A stretch of DNA of 64,000 nucleotides from Streptococcus australis (GTDB lineage: Bacteria; Bacillota; Bacilli; Lactobacillales; Streptococcaceae). The stretch is taken from positions 103,273 to 167,272 of the forward strand of contig NZ_JAHZQQ010000001.1 of NCBI RefSeq assembly GCF_019930045.1. Direction: 5' to 3'. Below are positions 1 to 9,843 of the stretch, one piece after another (position 1 is the first letter of the stretch; every line of letters starts with the position of its first letter). The position numbers and the translations under genes were made by a program. The notes below the pieces were generated by a model that did no database searches, was not told where the DNA came from, and worked only from the letters and a program-made list of their open reading frames with translations.

Positions 1-941
1 TTCATACAGGAGGGACCATCTCCATGCAGGCGGATGCCACTGGAGCTGTCGTGACCAATTCATCCAACCCCATGAACCATATTGATCTGTCACTGGCAGG
101 GATTGAGCTTACTTCAGAAGATTTTTTTAATTTACCTAGCCCTCATGTAACTCCTCAGCACATGTTGCAACTTTATCATAAGATTCAGAAAGAGGCTTCC
201 CAGTATGATGGGATTGTCATCACCCACGGTACCGATACTCTTGAAGAAACAGCCTACTTTCTAGATACCATGGACTTGCCAACTATTTCGGTAGTCCTGA
301 CAGGAGCCATGAGAAGCTCCAACGAATTAGGGAGTGATGGCGTCTATAACTATCTGACTGCCATCCGGGTCGCGGCAGATCCCAAATCACAAGACAAGGG
401 TGTTTTGGTCGTGATGAATGACGAAGTCCATGCAGCCAAGTACGTGACCAAAACCCATACAACCAATGTCAGTACTTTTCAAACACCAACTCACGGTCCT
501 CTAGGCTTGGTCATGAAAAAAGAAGTTCTCTATTTCAAAACAGCTGAACCTCGTGTTCGATTTGATTTGCAAGAGATTAAGGGAGTCGTCCCCATTGTTT
601 CTGCCTATGCTGGCATGAAGACAGACCTTCTTGATATGCTAGATGTTCGACAAATGGATGGCTTAATTATCGAAGCCTTTGGTGCAGGAAATCTTCCTAG
701 GGAGGTTGCGGAAAAACTCTTTGAGTTTCAAGAGTCTGGCCTCCCCATTGCTTTAGTTTCTCGTTGCTTCAATGGGATTGCGGAACCAGTTTATGCCTAC
801 GACGGTGGCGGAGTTCAACTTCACGAGCACGGCATCTTCTTTGTCAAAGAGCTCAATGCCGCCAAGGCTCGGCTAAAACTCTTGATCGCAATCAATGCTG
901 GCTTAAAAGATAAAGAATTAAGAGATTATATGGAAGGTTAA
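1..941 (+). CDS. ansA: Type I L-asparaginase, 5'-truncated by the window edge
   Basis: Hydrolyses L-asparagine to aspartate and ammonia in the cytoplasm. The frame is open to the left edge and reads HTGGTIS before the first visible ATG at 24. TGGT is the N-terminal catalytic threonine motif, so that ATG is internal and the true start lies upstream of the window. The second catalytic motif HGTDTLEET follows, then a conserved TGAMR segment. The visible 305 residues after the ATG plus the missing start fit the usual length of about 320. A terminator follows the stop. No upstream context is available, so its operon is unknown. Confidence 0.9.
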   Translation, partial: HTGGTISMQADATGAVVTNSSNPMNHIDLSLAGIELTSEDFFNLPSPHVTPQHMLQLYHKIQKEASQYDGIVITHGTDTLEETAYFLDTMDLPTISVVLTGAMRSSNELGSDGVYNYLTAIRVAADPKSQDKGVLVVMNDEVHAAKYVTKTHTTNVSTFQTPTHGPLGLVMKKEVLYFKTAEPRVRFDLQEIKGVVPIVSAYAGMKTDLLDMLDVRQMDGLIIEAFGAGNLPREVAEKLFEFQESGLPIALVSRCFNGIAEPVYAYDGGGVQLHEHGIFFVKELNAAKARLKLLIAINAGLKDKELRDYMEG

Positions 942-949
942 AATAAGAA

Positions 950-985
950 TAGAAGGCGTGATGGTTGATACATCCGCCTTTTGAA
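950..985 (+). terminator. Rho-independent terminator of the asparaginase gene
   Basis: Stem AAGGCG-GATG pairs with CATC-CGCCTT around a short loop and is followed by TTTTGAATTT, directly after the stop at 941. Confidence 0.7.
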
Positions 986-1109
986 TTTAAAAATAGCTTT
1001 GGTGGACTGAGATAATGACTGACAAAATAAATTTCAACATGGTTCGCATAGCTAGGACCTCTTTTCTGTTTTTTACGATTATAGGTCCACAAACTTAAAA
1101 AAAGATAAA

Positions 1110-1298
1110 AAGAGAGTAGGAAAGAAATCAGTAATTCGTTAGAATTCGATTTCGTCGTCCCACCTCCGCACAGTTGAGTAAGGCTGTAAAAGCTGATGAA
1201 ATCAGCGTAGTAGAGCCCGCTCAACCACTGCGGTTTGCTCGACAATCCAAAGATAATTGAGAGGCCGGACTTTTGTCCTAGCCTCTTTTTCTTATCAC
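1110..1298 (+). repeat. Copy 1 of a ~188-bp structured intergenic element
   Basis: Aligns with 17882-18069 almost without gaps. Three successive hairpins are visible: an outer one closed by imperfect GTGGGAC/GTCCCAC-type arms (eroded here), a long one with paired blocks CGCA, GTTGAGT, GGCT and GCTGAT around an AAA-type loop, and a terminal GAGGC-GGAC/GTCC-GCCTC hairpin followed by TTTTT, which is intact here and looks like a terminator. It fills the gap between two convergent genes. No protein is predicted from it. It could be a mobile miniature element or a structured RNA/terminator cassette. Confidence 0.8.
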
Positions 1299-1301
1299 TT
1301 C

Positions 1302-3317
1302 TTAATCCAGGTGTTCTTTCTGTTCCAAATGCAGAGACAGACAGTGCCAGTCTGGATGCTCTCGCCAATTAGGAGTTGTCACCACTTGAACAGCTACCTT
1401 TCGCGCTTCCTCTAAAATCGGATAATCTTCAATGAGGTTGGCCACTTGAAATTCTGGTATACCTGATTGACGCGTTCCAAAGATTTCCCCAGAGCCTCGT
1501 AGCTTGAGGTCTTCTTCTGCCAAGACAAACCCATTGGTTGTTTCGGTCATGATTTTCATTCGACGCTTGCCTGATTCTGTTTTAGGATTGGCAACTAATA
1601 CTGCGTAAGACTGCTTATCACCACGTCCTACCCGACCTCTCAGCTGGTGCAATTGGCTCAATCCAAAGCGGTCTGCATCCATGATAATCATGACGGTGGC
1701 ATTGGGAACATTAACTCCAACCTCGATAACAGTTGTAGAAACTAGTAAGTCAATTTCTCCTTGCTTAAAGGCTTGCATAATGGCGTCTTTTTCTTCCCCC
1801 TTCATCTTACCATGGAGGAGGGCAATACGGACACGATCCCCGAAGTAAGCAATCAATTCTTCCTCTAAGGCAATAGCGTTTTTGAGGTCCAAGGCTTCAG
1901 ATTCTTCAATCAAAGGAGAAATAACATAGGCTTGGGAACCTTTTTGAATTTCTTTGACCAGCCAATCCAAAACCAAGTTTAACTGTTGGTGCTTGACCCA
2001 TCGGGTGATGATTTCTTTTCGACCAGCTGGCATTTGATCGATGATGGAAACGTCCATATCTCCAAAAGCAGTGATTGCCAGGGTCCGAGGGATTGGGGTC
2101 GCTGTCATCATCAAGACATCCGGATTTTGGCCTTTTTCACGCAGGATCCGTCTTTGGGCCACACCAAAACGGTGCTGCTCATCAATAATGATCAAGCCTA
2201 AATCATGAAAATGAACCCCCTCCTGAATCAAGGCATGGGTTCCCACAACAAGGTCCACTTGCCCTGACTTAATCAAATCCAACCGTTCTCGTCTCTCCGC
2301 AGCTTTTAAACTTCCTGTCAAAAGAAGGATTCTAAGGTTAGAAAAAAGAGATGTCAAACTTTGTAAATGTTGCTCGGCCAAAATTTCTGTCGGTACCATC
2401 AAGGCCGCTTGTTTGCCAGCTGTCACAGCAGCATACATGGCTAATCCAGCAACGACGGTTTTTCCACTTCCAACGTCCCCTTGCAAGAGACGATTCATGT
2501 GGTAAGGAGAACGCATATCTGCTAGAATTTCGCTCAGACTTCTCTCCTGGGCTTCTGTCAAAGCAAAGGGAAGACTAGCTTGAAGAGCTTTTAGCTTCTT
2601 CTCATCCCAATCCAGCACGATTCCCTGTCCAACAGAACGATTTTCTTCCTTCAAGACCTGCAGTTGCAATTGGAAAAAGAGCAGTTCTTCAAATTTTACT
2701 CGTCTCAGAGCCTGCTTGTATTCCTCAAGATCCTTGGGAAAATGCATGGCTCTGACTGCTTGTCTGCGAGAAAGCAGATGATACTTGTCCATTAAGATTT
2801 GGGGGAGATTTTCTTCCAACAGTTGATCCAATCCGGCTTCAAAAGCCGTTTTAATGACCTTTACCAGGGCAGACTGACTCACCCCTTGAGACAAGCGGTA
2901 GACCGGTTGGAGGTCATCTTCAACTTGCGCTAACAGTTTCATTCCTGTCAAGGCTCCCTTGGCTTTGTCCCATTTACCAAAGACAGCCACCGTTTGCCCC
3001 AGTTCAATCTTGTCCGCTAGATAGGGCTGGTTAAAGAAACTAACTGCTAGGACCAGCTCCCCTTGTTTAATAGTGAAACGAAGACGGTTACGCTTGTAAC
3101 CATAGTATTGGACATTGGCTGGAGTAGCGACAAGTCCAGAAACAACTGCTTTTTCTCCATCTTCCAGGTCTAAAACATTTTTTGATTTAAAATCTTCATA
3201 CCGAAATGGGAAGTAAAGTAAGAGATCTTCAACCGTTTCGATACCCAATTTCTTGTATTTCTCTGCTGATTTTGGTCCAATTCCTGGTAGGACAGATAGT
3301 GGTTGGTGTAAGTTCAT
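1302..3317 (-). CDS. recG: ATP-dependent DNA helicase RecG
   Basis: Remodels stalled replication forks and branch-migrates Holliday junctions. The 671-residue protein is full length. It opens with a helix-hairpin-helix-like LPGIGPKSAEK segment, then an OB-fold wedge (about residues 50-130), then an SF2 helicase core with Walker A GDVGSGKT (280-287), DEQH box (379-382), a TATPIPRT motif and the QLRGRVGRG motif VI. The ATG at 3317 has AGGAGGAAT just upstream. It is the last gene of the minus-strand run secA-aroG-acpS-alr-recG, 97 bp after alr, and converges with the asparaginase gene. Confidence 0.96.
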   Translation of the reverse strand: MNLHQPLSVLPGIGPKSAEKYKKLGIETVEDLLLYFPFRYEDFKSKNVLDLEDGEKAVVSGLVATPANVQYYGYKRNRLRFTIKQGELVLAVSFFNQPYLADKIELGQTVAVFGKWDKAKGALTGMKLLAQVEDDLQPVYRLSQGVSQSALVKVIKTAFEAGLDQLLEENLPQILMDKYHLLSRRQAVRAMHFPKDLEEYKQALRRVKFEELLFFQLQLQVLKEENRSVGQGIVLDWDEKKLKALQASLPFALTEAQERSLSEILADMRSPYHMNRLLQGDVGSGKTVVAGLAMYAAVTAGKQAALMVPTEILAEQHLQSLTSLFSNLRILLLTGSLKAAERRERLDLIKSGQVDLVVGTHALIQEGVHFHDLGLIIIDEQHRFGVAQRRILREKGQNPDVLMMTATPIPRTLAITAFGDMDVSIIDQMPAGRKEIITRWVKHQQLNLVLDWLVKEIQKGSQAYVISPLIEESEALDLKNAIALEEELIAYFGDRVRIALLHGKMKGEEKDAIMQAFKQGEIDLLVSTTVIEVGVNVPNATVMIIMDADRFGLSQLHQLRGRVGRGDKQSYAVLVANPKTESGKRRMKIMTETTNGFVLAEEDLKLRGSGEIFGTRQSGIPEFQVANLIEDYPILEEARKVAVQVVTTPNWREHPDWHCLSLHLEQKEHLD

Positions 3318-3414
3318 TCATTCCTCCTAGATAAGAAAGGAGGCTGGGACATTCGTCTTCAACCTCTTTCATCTCGAACTTTTTATGAAAGGAAGCTAGG
3401 AAAAGACAAACAGC

Positions 3415-4542
3415 TTACTTCCCACTATCTTCCTTTGTTGGACGATAAACTCTTGGGACGCGATCGCTCAAGACACAAACAACCTCATAGTTGATCGTGC
3501 CTCTATAATCTGCTACGTCCGTTGTCGTTATAGCTAGATCACCATCTACTCCGATCAATACTACCTTAGTCCCAATCGGGTAGGCCTTCGGTAGGCGAAT
3601 GGTGATTTGGTCCATGGATACGCGACCGACAATCGGGCAGAATTGCCCATCAACAAGGACATGAAAACCTTGCATATCTCTGGTCCAGCCATCTGCATAG
3701 CCAATCGGAATGGTCCCAATCCACTCTTCATCACTAGTCTGATAGGTCGCTCCATAGCCAACTGTCTGCCCCACTTCTAGTGGCTTGACATGCACCAATT
3801 CTGTTTCCAAACTCAAAGCAGGACGGATGTCATAGGGAAGTTCTAACTCTCTTCCACTTGGATTGAGGCCATACATGACATCGCCCAGTCGGACCGCATT
3901 AAATATGGTATCAGCATGCCATAAAGTTGTTGCTGAATTGCTAGCATGAACGATTTTCGAAGTAAAGGGCAAGAGCTCCAGTAAGCACTTAAATCGTTGC
4001 AATTGGTTTTGAAAATGGCGATCATCTATCTCATCAGCTGTTGCAAAATGAGTAAAGATCCCTTCCACTTCTGCTCCATGGTCTCTTAATAAAATCATGG
4101 CTTCTTGCAAGTCTTCTGCTGAACGGAAACCAATTCGTCCCATTCCTGAATCCACTTTTATATGAACCTTCAACCCACTCAAATCAGTCTTTTTAGCTAA
4201 CAAAGCTTTCAACCACTCGAGACTAGCCACTGTATAGCGAATTCCCTCTTTGATGGCGATCGCAACGTGTTCCACTGGTGCAACACCCAAAATTAAAATC
4301 GGCTTTTCACCTGCTACTTGGCGAACTTCCAAGGCTTCATCTAGGTTGGAGACACAAAAAGCATCTACTAGTGGCAATAAACGTTCTACCACTGGCACAA
4401 CCCCATGGCCGTAGGCATTAGCCTTGACAACTGCAAAAGTCAAGGTCTCTTTCGGAATATGGGCTTGTATTTGTTGAACATTATAGGCAATAGCCTCTAC
4501 ATCCACATATGCTCGCGTTGGTCTATGTATACTAGCTTTCAT
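3415..4542 (-). CDS. alr: Alanine racemase
   Basis: PLP enzyme converting L- to D-alanine for peptidoglycan and teichoic acid. The fold-type III signature [11 protein letters not shown] carries the PLP lysine (Lys40), and VGYGATY supplies the C-terminal catalytic tyrosine (Tyr263). The frame opens at 4563, but the ATG at 4542 is preferred because GGAGGAAAGAA lies directly before it and the protein is then 375 residues, near the family norm. This start overlaps the end of acpS by 11 bp, so translation is probably coupled. The acpS-alr-recG order is common in streptococci. Confidence 0.95.
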   Translation of the reverse strand: MKASIHRPTRAYVDVEAIAYNVQQIQAHIPKETLTFAVVKANAYGHGVVPVVERLLPLVDAFCVSNLDEALEVRQVAGEKPILILGVAPVEHVAIAIKEGIRYTVASLEWLKALLAKKTDLSGLKVHIKVDSGMGRIGFRSAEDLQEAMILLRDHGAEVEGIFTHFATADEIDDRHFQNQLQRFKCLLELLPFTSKIVHASNSATTLWHADTIFNAVRLGDVMYGLNPSGRELELPYDIRPALSLETELVHVKPLEVGQTVGYGATYQTSDEEWIGTIPIGYADGWTRDMQGFHVLVDGQFCPIVGRVSMDQITIRLPKAYPIGTKVVLIGVDGDLAITTTDVADYRGTINYEVVCVLSDRVPRVYRPTKEDSGK

Positions 4543-4894
4543 TTCTTTCCTCCAAAATGACACTGGTCGAAACTAAATCGCCTGAGTGACTAATCGATAC
4601 CCAAATCTTTCCACTAAAAGGAGCTTTTGAAAAATAGGGCGCTCCTTTTTGATTGGTTAGAATTTCCAAATCCTGAAATCCTACTGGACCAATTCCTGTT
4701 CCCCAAGCCTTGGAAAAGGCTTCTTTGGCAGACCATCGACCTGCCAGGTATTCCATTTTCCGTTTTCCAGATAATTGGTCGAACCGTTCTCGTTCCGTCT
4801 CTGTCAATACCTTGGAAGCAAATCTCGGATGTCTCTGGTAGGCTTGTTCAATGGATTGGATCGATTCGATATCTATCCCATGTCCAACAATCAT
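4532..4894 (-). CDS. acpS: Holo-[acyl-carrier-protein] synthase
   Basis: Transfers the 4'-phosphopantetheine arm of CoA onto acyl carrier protein, activating fatty acid synthesis. The 120-residue length is typical. The two Mg-binding motifs are present: GIDIESI with Asp8, and [10 protein letters not shown] with Glu58. GAAGAGGAAAT precedes the ATG. Its 3' end overlaps the alanine racemase start, and an 83-bp gap with a hairpin separates it from aroG. Confidence 0.95.
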   Translation of the reverse strand: MIVGHGIDIESIQSIEQAYQRHPRFASKVLTETERERFDQLSGKRKMEYLAGRWSAKEAFSKAWGTGIGPVGFQDLEILTNQKGAPYFSKAPFSGKIWVSISHSGDLVSTSVILEERNES

Positions 4895-4940
4895 ATTATT
4901 TCCTCTTCAATGATTCTCTATCGACAACTCAATTTAAGAA

Positions 4941-4975
4941 GGAAAGGGCTGAGAATCTTTTCTCCAGCCCTTTCA
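4941..4975 (-). terminator. Hairpin after aroG (partial terminator)
   Basis: AAAGGGCT and AGCCCTTT arms, extended by GAGA/TCTC, lie just after the aroG stop. The tail on the minus strand is only TTTCCTTCTTAAATT, so partial readthrough into acpS-alr-recG is plausible. Confidence 0.5.
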
Positions 4976-4977
4976 TC

Positions 4978-6009
4978 TTATTCAGCTACATACTGATAAA
5001 TTTCTCGTACTAAGCTTTCTGTCTTTTCCCAACCCAAGCATGGGTCTGTGATCGATTGACCAAATACTTCTGGTTGATCTTGACGACCGTCCTCTAGATA
5101 AGATTCAATCATAAATCCACGGACTACATCATGGATAATTGGATTCCAGCTACGATTTGTAAGGGTTTCTCTGACAATGCGAATCTGCTCAGCAAATTTT
5201 TTCCCTGAATTATCATGATTGGTATCAACCAGGATAAATGGATGTTGCAATCCCAAGGCTTGGTAGCGATGCGCAGCTTCTAACAGATCTTCATAGTGGT
5301 AGTTTGGAATATTTTTCCCATTCGCATCTAAGGCCCCACGCAGAATAGCGTGTCCGAATGAATTTCCGCTTGTCTCCACAGAACGACCATTATAGAAGAA
5401 ATGATGCCCATGCTGTGCAGCATAAATCGCATTAAACATGACAAACAGATTTCCAGATGTCGGATTTTTCAATCCAGTTGGGACTGAAATTCCACTCGCT
5501 ACAAATCGATGGCCTTGATCTTCTACAGAACGTGCCCCAATAGCAACATAGGAAAGTAAATCCTCAACAAATGGGTAGGTCTCTGGATACAACAATTCGT
5601 CTGCTGTTGTCAATCCGGTTTCTGTAATCACTCGATGATGCAAGCGACGAACAGCCTTTAAACCAGCTACAAAACTTGGTTCTGAAGCAGTATCTGGCTG
5701 ATGCATCAAGCCTTTATAGCCATCACCATTGGTCCGAGGTTTAGCAGTATAGACCCGCATCACAATGAAGACCCGATCTTTGACTTCTTCTTGAAGGGCT
5801 GCAAGTCGACGAGCATATTCCATCACCGCTTCCTCATTATCTGATGAGCATGGTCCCATCACAAGCAAGATCCGCTTGTCTTCCCCCTTTAAAATAGAGG
5901 CTAGTTCACGATCACGCGCTTCTTTGCGAGCCAAATGTTCCCCTTCTAAGCGATAAAGAGAAGTCACCGTTGTTTCATCAATGATTGGGCTAGTAGCTGT
6001 AAAAGACAT
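4978..6009 (-). CDS. aroG: 3-deoxy-7-phosphoheptulonate (DAHP) synthase, class I
   Basis: First step of the shikimate pathway: condenses phosphoenolpyruvate and erythrose 4-phosphate. Class I AroFGH signatures are seen: LVMGPCSSDN with the metal-ligand cysteine, RVYTAKPRTNGDGYKGL, and IITETGL-like and DTNHDNSGK motifs. A TTG at 6015 would extend the frame, but the ATG at 6009 is preferred because GAAAGGA lies about 8 nt upstream of it (only 2 nt from the TTG). That gives 343 residues. It follows secA by 20 bp and is probably co-transcribed with it. Streptococci often have a tandem pair of DAHP synthases; only one is here. Confidence 0.93.
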   Translation of the reverse strand: MSFTATSPIIDETTVTSLYRLEGEHLARKEARDRELASILKGEDKRILLVMGPCSSDNEEAVMEYARRLAALQEEVKDRVFIVMRVYTAKPRTNGDGYKGLMHQPDTASEPSFVAGLKAVRRLHHRVITETGLTTADELLYPETYPFVEDLLSYVAIGARSVEDQGHRFVASGISVPTGLKNPTSGNLFVMFNAIYAAQHGHHFFYNGRSVETSGNSFGHAILRGALDANGKNIPNYHYEDLLEAAHRYQALGLQHPFILVDTNHDNSGKKFAEQIRIVRETLTNRSWNPIIHDVVRGFMIESYLEDGRQDQPEVFGQSITDPCLGWEKTESLVREIYQYVAE

Positions 6010-6029
6010 AGGCAAATCCTTTCATACGA

Positions 6030-8549
6030 TTAGAGTTTTTTACCGTGACAGTTTTTAAATTTCTTACCAGATCCACATGGACAAATATCATTGCGTTTGA
6101 TTTGACTCAAATCAAGATCTTCTGGTAAATCAGTTTTTTGAGCGGCAATGTTGCGAGTCGCTGTCGTTGAAATACTGTGTTCTGTACGTGGACGCTCTTG
6201 TTCATGAATTTGAGCTTTCATCATCAAACGAGTCACATCAAACTCGATAGAGCCAATCATGTCGTTGAACATACGGAATCCTTCAGATTGGTATTCAACT
6301 ACAGGATTGTTTTGTGCATAGCCACGAAGACCGACAGCATTACGCAATTGATCTAAAGCATCGATATGATCAGTCCATTTACTATCCACAACACGAAGGA
6401 TCAAGACCTTTTGGAATTCTCTGACTGCTTCTTCATCACGTAGTTTCGCTACTTGGTTTTCATAAACCTCTTCAGCGCGTTTATACAAGTAATCAATCAC
6501 ATCTTTATCCGATTTGCCTTCAATATCGCTCTCTGAAATCGTATCTTCAGGGACCAAATTGTATTTGGCAAAGTTCAGAATAGCTTCGATCCGTTCTTCC
6601 TTGCTTGAGTGGCTTGCTCCTTCAACGATCCGTTTAATGGTCCGTTTGATCATAGCCTTGATTTCTGGAGCTAAATCACGATCCGCTGTAATAACATCAT
6701 AGCGTTGAGAGTAGATAATCTCGCGTTGTTCCCGCATAACATCATCATACTGAAGGACTTGCTTACGAGTGTCATAGTTGTTCCCTTCCACTCGTTTTTG
6801 AGCTGCTTCAACTTGGCGTGTAAACATGTTGGATCTGATGACAGATTCTTCTTCGCTTAGTTTGAAACGGTCTAGCAAGGCCTTGATGCGCTCTGTACCG
6901 AAACGACGCATCAACTCATCTTCAAGAGAAAGGTAGAATTGAGATTCACCTGGATCCCCTTGACGTCCAGAACGTCCACGCAACTGGTTATCAATACGAC
7001 GGCTTTCATGACGCTCTGTACCAATGACACAAAGTCCACCGAGTTCACGAACTCCTTCGCCGAGCTTGATATCGGTACCACGTCCGGCCATGTTGGTCGC
7101 GATCGTAACGGCACCACGTTGACCAGCGTTCATGATGATTTGTGCTTCTTTGTAGTGGTTTTTCGCATTCAAGACTTCGTGAGGAACGCCTGCTTCGACC
7201 AAAAGGCGAGATAGGTAGTCACTGGTTTCAACAGCAACAGTACCCACCAAGACTGGTTGGCCTTTTTCATAGCGAGCCTTTACATCTTCTACTACAGCTT
7301 TAAACTTCGATTTCAAGCTTGGATAGAGAAGGTCTGGATGGTCAATACGTGCAATCGGACGGTTGGTTGGAATTGGAATGACGCGAATGTTGTAGATTTC
7401 ACGGAATTCTTCTTCTTCTGTTTTACCAGTACCTGTCATCCCTGAAAGTTTCTTGTACATACGGAACAAGTTTTGGTAGGTAATAGAAGCTGATGTTTTG
7501 GTTTCTTCTTGAACCGGCACACCTTCTTTAGCCTCAATCGCTTGGTGCAAGCCGTCTGAATAACGACGACCTTCCATGGTCCGACCTGTAAATTGGTCGA
7601 CGATCAAGATTTCTTGATCCTCACTGACCACATAGTCGATATCCAAAATCATGATGTAGTTGGCACGGAGAGCATTGTCAATGTAGTGCGTTAAAGCAAC
7701 ATTTTCAATGTCATACAAGTTTTCAAGCTTAAAGTAGCTTTCAGCCTTATCAATTCCAGAATCTGACAAACCAATCGTTTTTGAAGGGACATCAATAATG
7801 TAGTCTTCTTCTTCCAAAGATTTCACAAAGGCATCCGCCATGTGATAAAGTTGGCTAGTTTCTGTAGAAGTCTGACCTGAAACAATCAATGGAGTACGGG
7901 CTTCATCGATTAAGATGGAGTCTACCTCATCGACCAATGCGTAGTTCAAAGGACGTTGTACCATGTTTTCGGCACGAACAACCATGTTATCACGCAAGTA
8001 GTCGAAACCGATTTCCGCGTTGGTTGAATAGGTGATATCACAAGCGTAAGCTTCTTGTTTTTCAGAAGGTGATTTTGCAGCTAGGTTGATCCCAACTGAA
8101 AGACCTAGCCATGAGTACAATTCCCCCATCTCTGTCGCGTCACGTTCTGTCAAGTATTCGTTGACAGTAACAACGTGAACTCCTTTACCAGATAGGGCAT
8201 TCAAATACACCGGCATGGTCGCGGTCAAGGTTTTCCCTTCCCCTGTACGCATTTCTGGAACGTCACCATGGTGAAGAACAATTCCCCCCATGACCTGTAC
8301 TTTATAAGGGAACAAGCCCAAGACACGTTTAGCACCTTCACGAACTACTGCGAAAGCTTCATAGAGGAGATCATCCAATGATTCACCATCTTGGTAGCGT
8401 TGCTTGAACTCTTCTGTTTTCGCTTTCAGTTCATCATCTGACAAGGCAGCCATTTGATCTTCATACGAGAAGACCTTATCTGCCATCTTTTCCAATCGTC
8501 TTAATTCACCTTTATCATTTTCGATAATTGTTTTTAATAAATTAGCCAT
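6030..8549 (-). CDS. secA: Preprotein translocase ATPase SecA
   Basis: Motor that pushes unfolded preproteins through SecYEG. Full length at 839 residues. Visible features: Walker A RTGEGKT (about 101-107), the [15 protein letters not shown] segment of the DEAD core and preprotein-binding region, [13 protein letters not shown] in NBD2, [13 protein letters not shown], and a C-terminal SEC-C zinc motif [21 protein letters not shown] precedes the ATG. A consensus promoter sits 47 bp upstream. It heads the minus-strand run into aroG, acpS, alr and recG. Exported proteins in this window, including the two wall proteases, would depend on this pathway. Confidence 0.98.
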   Translation of the reverse strand: MANLLKTIIENDKGELRRLEKMADKVFSYEDQMAALSDDELKAKTEEFKQRYQDGESLDDLLYEAFAVVREGAKRVLGLFPYKVQVMGGIVLHHGDVPEMRTGEGKTLTATMPVYLNALSGKGVHVVTVNEYLTERDATEMGELYSWLGLSVGINLAAKSPSEKQEAYACDITYSTNAEIGFDYLRDNMVVRAENMVQRPLNYALVDEVDSILIDEARTPLIVSGQTSTETSQLYHMADAFVKSLEEEDYIIDVPSKTIGLSDSGIDKAESYFKLENLYDIENVALTHYIDNALRANYIMILDIDYVVSEDQEILIVDQFTGRTMEGRRYSDGLHQAIEAKEGVPVQEETKTSASITYQNLFRMYKKLSGMTGTGKTEEEEFREIYNIRVIPIPTNRPIARIDHPDLLYPSLKSKFKAVVEDVKARYEKGQPVLVGTVAVETSDYLSRLLVEAGVPHEVLNAKNHYKEAQIIMNAGQRGAVTIATNMAGRGTDIKLGEGVRELGGLCVIGTERHESRRIDNQLRGRSGRQGDPGESQFYLSLEDELMRRFGTERIKALLDRFKLSEEESVIRSNMFTRQVEAAQKRVEGNNYDTRKQVLQYDDVMREQREIIYSQRYDVITADRDLAPEIKAMIKRTIKRIVEGASHSSKEERIEAILNFAKYNLVPEDTISESDIEGKSDKDVIDYLYKRAEEVYENQVAKLRDEEAVREFQKVLILRVVDSKWTDHIDALDQLRNAVGLRGYAQNNPVVEYQSEGFRMFNDMIGSIEFDVTRLMMKAQIHEQERPRTEHSISTTATRNIAAQKTDLPEDLDLSQIKRNDICPCGSGKKFKNCHGKKL

Positions 8550-8595
8550 TAGTTTCCTTACTTTTCAAATTTCTTAAATTTTAAACGTTCTTTTT

Positions 8596-8624
8596 ATTAT
8601 AGCATACTGTAGCTTATCCATCAA
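8596..8624 (-). promoter_or_regulatory. Sigma-A promoter of secA
   Basis: Minus strand: TTGATG, 17-bp spacer, TATAAT, with an extended -10 TG preceding it (TATGCTATAAT). It lies 47 bp upstream of the secA start. Confidence 0.8.
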
Positions 8625-8710
8625 GAAATTCCATTGATTAGAAAATGGTTTCCCCCTCTTTTTCCCTTATCAATTTCACCTTCCAACCATCCATTAGAAA
8701 ATTCCTAAAA

Positions 8711-8746
8711 ACAACAAAAGGCTGAGTACTTGATGACTCAACCTCC
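8711..8746 (-). terminator. Terminator of manA
   Basis: On the minus strand AGG-TTGAGT pairs with ACTCA-CCT, followed by TTTTGTTGTTTT. It isolates manA from the secA promoter. Confidence 0.75.
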
Positions 8747-8755
8747 TTTCTCCAT

Positions 8756-9700
8756 TTATGGATGACTGACAATTAATTCCATCTCTTCTCCTGACAAGGT
8801 CCAAGTCTGGATATCACTCGTTAAGATAAAGTGGTCTCCTTTTCCAATCGGATAATCTACCCCATCTACCTGAAGACTTCCTTGCCCTGAGAGAACGCTC
8901 ACCAAGCTATAATCATGGGTCTTTTCAAATCGAACTTCCCCATTGACTACCCACTTGTGAACACCAAAGAAGTCATTGACCACTAACAAAGTAGACGACA
9001 AGTGATCGACTTTTTCCTCAACCGGTCGGCTATTTGCCGGAGCACCTAAGTTCAGTACATCAATGGACTGTTCAATATGCAACTCACGTAAATTCCCTTG
9101 ATCATCTTTGCGATCAAAGTCGTAAACTCGATAAGTTGTATCGCTCGATTGCTGGGTTTCCAAGATTAGGATACCTGAACCGATGGCATGCATGGTACCA
9201 CTTGGCACATAGAAAAAATCTCCCGCTTTCACAGGAACCCGTGCTAACAGATCATCCCATTCTTTGGCTTCGATCATTTGGCGCAATTCTTCCTTGGACT
9301 GAGCGTGGTGACCATAGATAATCTCTGCCCCTTCATCAGCGGCAATAATATACCAGCATTCAGTTTTCCCAAGTTCTCCTTCATGCTCCATTCCATAGGC
9401 ATCATCTGGGTGAACCTGAACACTGAGCCAGTCATTTGCATCTAGAATCTTTGTCAACAAAGGAAAAACCGGTTCTGTTCGATCTCCAAATAATTCGCGA
9501 TGCTCTGCATATAGTTGGTCTAAGCCCATTCCAGCATAAGGTCCATTCTTAACAACAGAAACACCATGTGGATGGGCCGAAATAGCCCAGTATTCACCAA
9601 CATGATCGCTCGGGATTTCATAGCCAAACTCATCTCGTAATCTAGTTCCACCCCAAATCTTTTCCTGCATGACGGATTGTAAAAATAACGGTTGTGACAT
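8756..9700 (-). CDS. manA: Mannose-6-phosphate isomerase, class I
   Basis: Zinc enzyme interconverting mannose 6-phosphate and fructose 6-phosphate. Cupin-type motifs: LSVQVHPDDAYG with zinc-ligand Gln and His, KTECWYI, and FFYVPSGTMHAIG. The ATG at 9712 is rejected for that at 9700 because the GGAGG of the binding site lies between them. That gives 314 residues, normal for the Firmicute type. It diverges from queG and has its own terminator. Confidence 0.93.
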   Translation of the reverse strand: MSQPLFLQSVMQEKIWGGTRLRDEFGYEIPSDHVGEYWAISAHPHGVSVVKNGPYAGMGLDQLYAEHRELFGDRTEPVFPLLTKILDANDWLSVQVHPDDAYGMEHEGELGKTECWYIIAADEGAEIIYGHHAQSKEELRQMIEAKEWDDLLARVPVKAGDFFYVPSGTMHAIGSGILILETQQSSDTTYRVYDFDRKDDQGNLRELHIEQSIDVLNLGAPANSRPVEEKVDHLSSTLLVVNDFFGVHKWVVNGEVRFEKTHDYSLVSVLSGQGSLQVDGVDYPIGKGDHFILTSDIQTWTLSGEEMELIVSHP

Positions 9701-9831
9701 ACCTGCCTCCATATATCCTTGTATTCAATACCTTATTATACCAAATTCTACTCATTTTTGAAAGCCATGCCAAGCTGTTTAGACCCTTTTTAATTTTTTG
9801 CACGTTTTTCGCATTTTTACCAGCTTTCCGC

Positions 9832-9837
9832 TATAAT
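9832..9837 (+). promoter_or_regulatory. -10 element very close to the queG start codon
   Basis: TATAAT ends 6 nt before the ATG at 9844. A weak -35 (TTCGCA, 18-bp spacer) is possible. Transcription would begin at or within a base or two of the ATG, and no AGGAGG-like site is visible upstream. Confidence 0.55.
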
Positions 9838-9843
9838 AGGTAT

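Noticed and set aside
892..1368. 158-codon minus-strand frame across the gap after the asparaginase gene
   Set aside because: It runs through the structured repeat and overlaps both neighbours, with no family resemblance and no binding site.
9694..9843. N-terminal extension of QueG by 50 codons
   Set aside because: Hydrophobic, unlike the family, and it contains the TATAAT that probably drives the gene.
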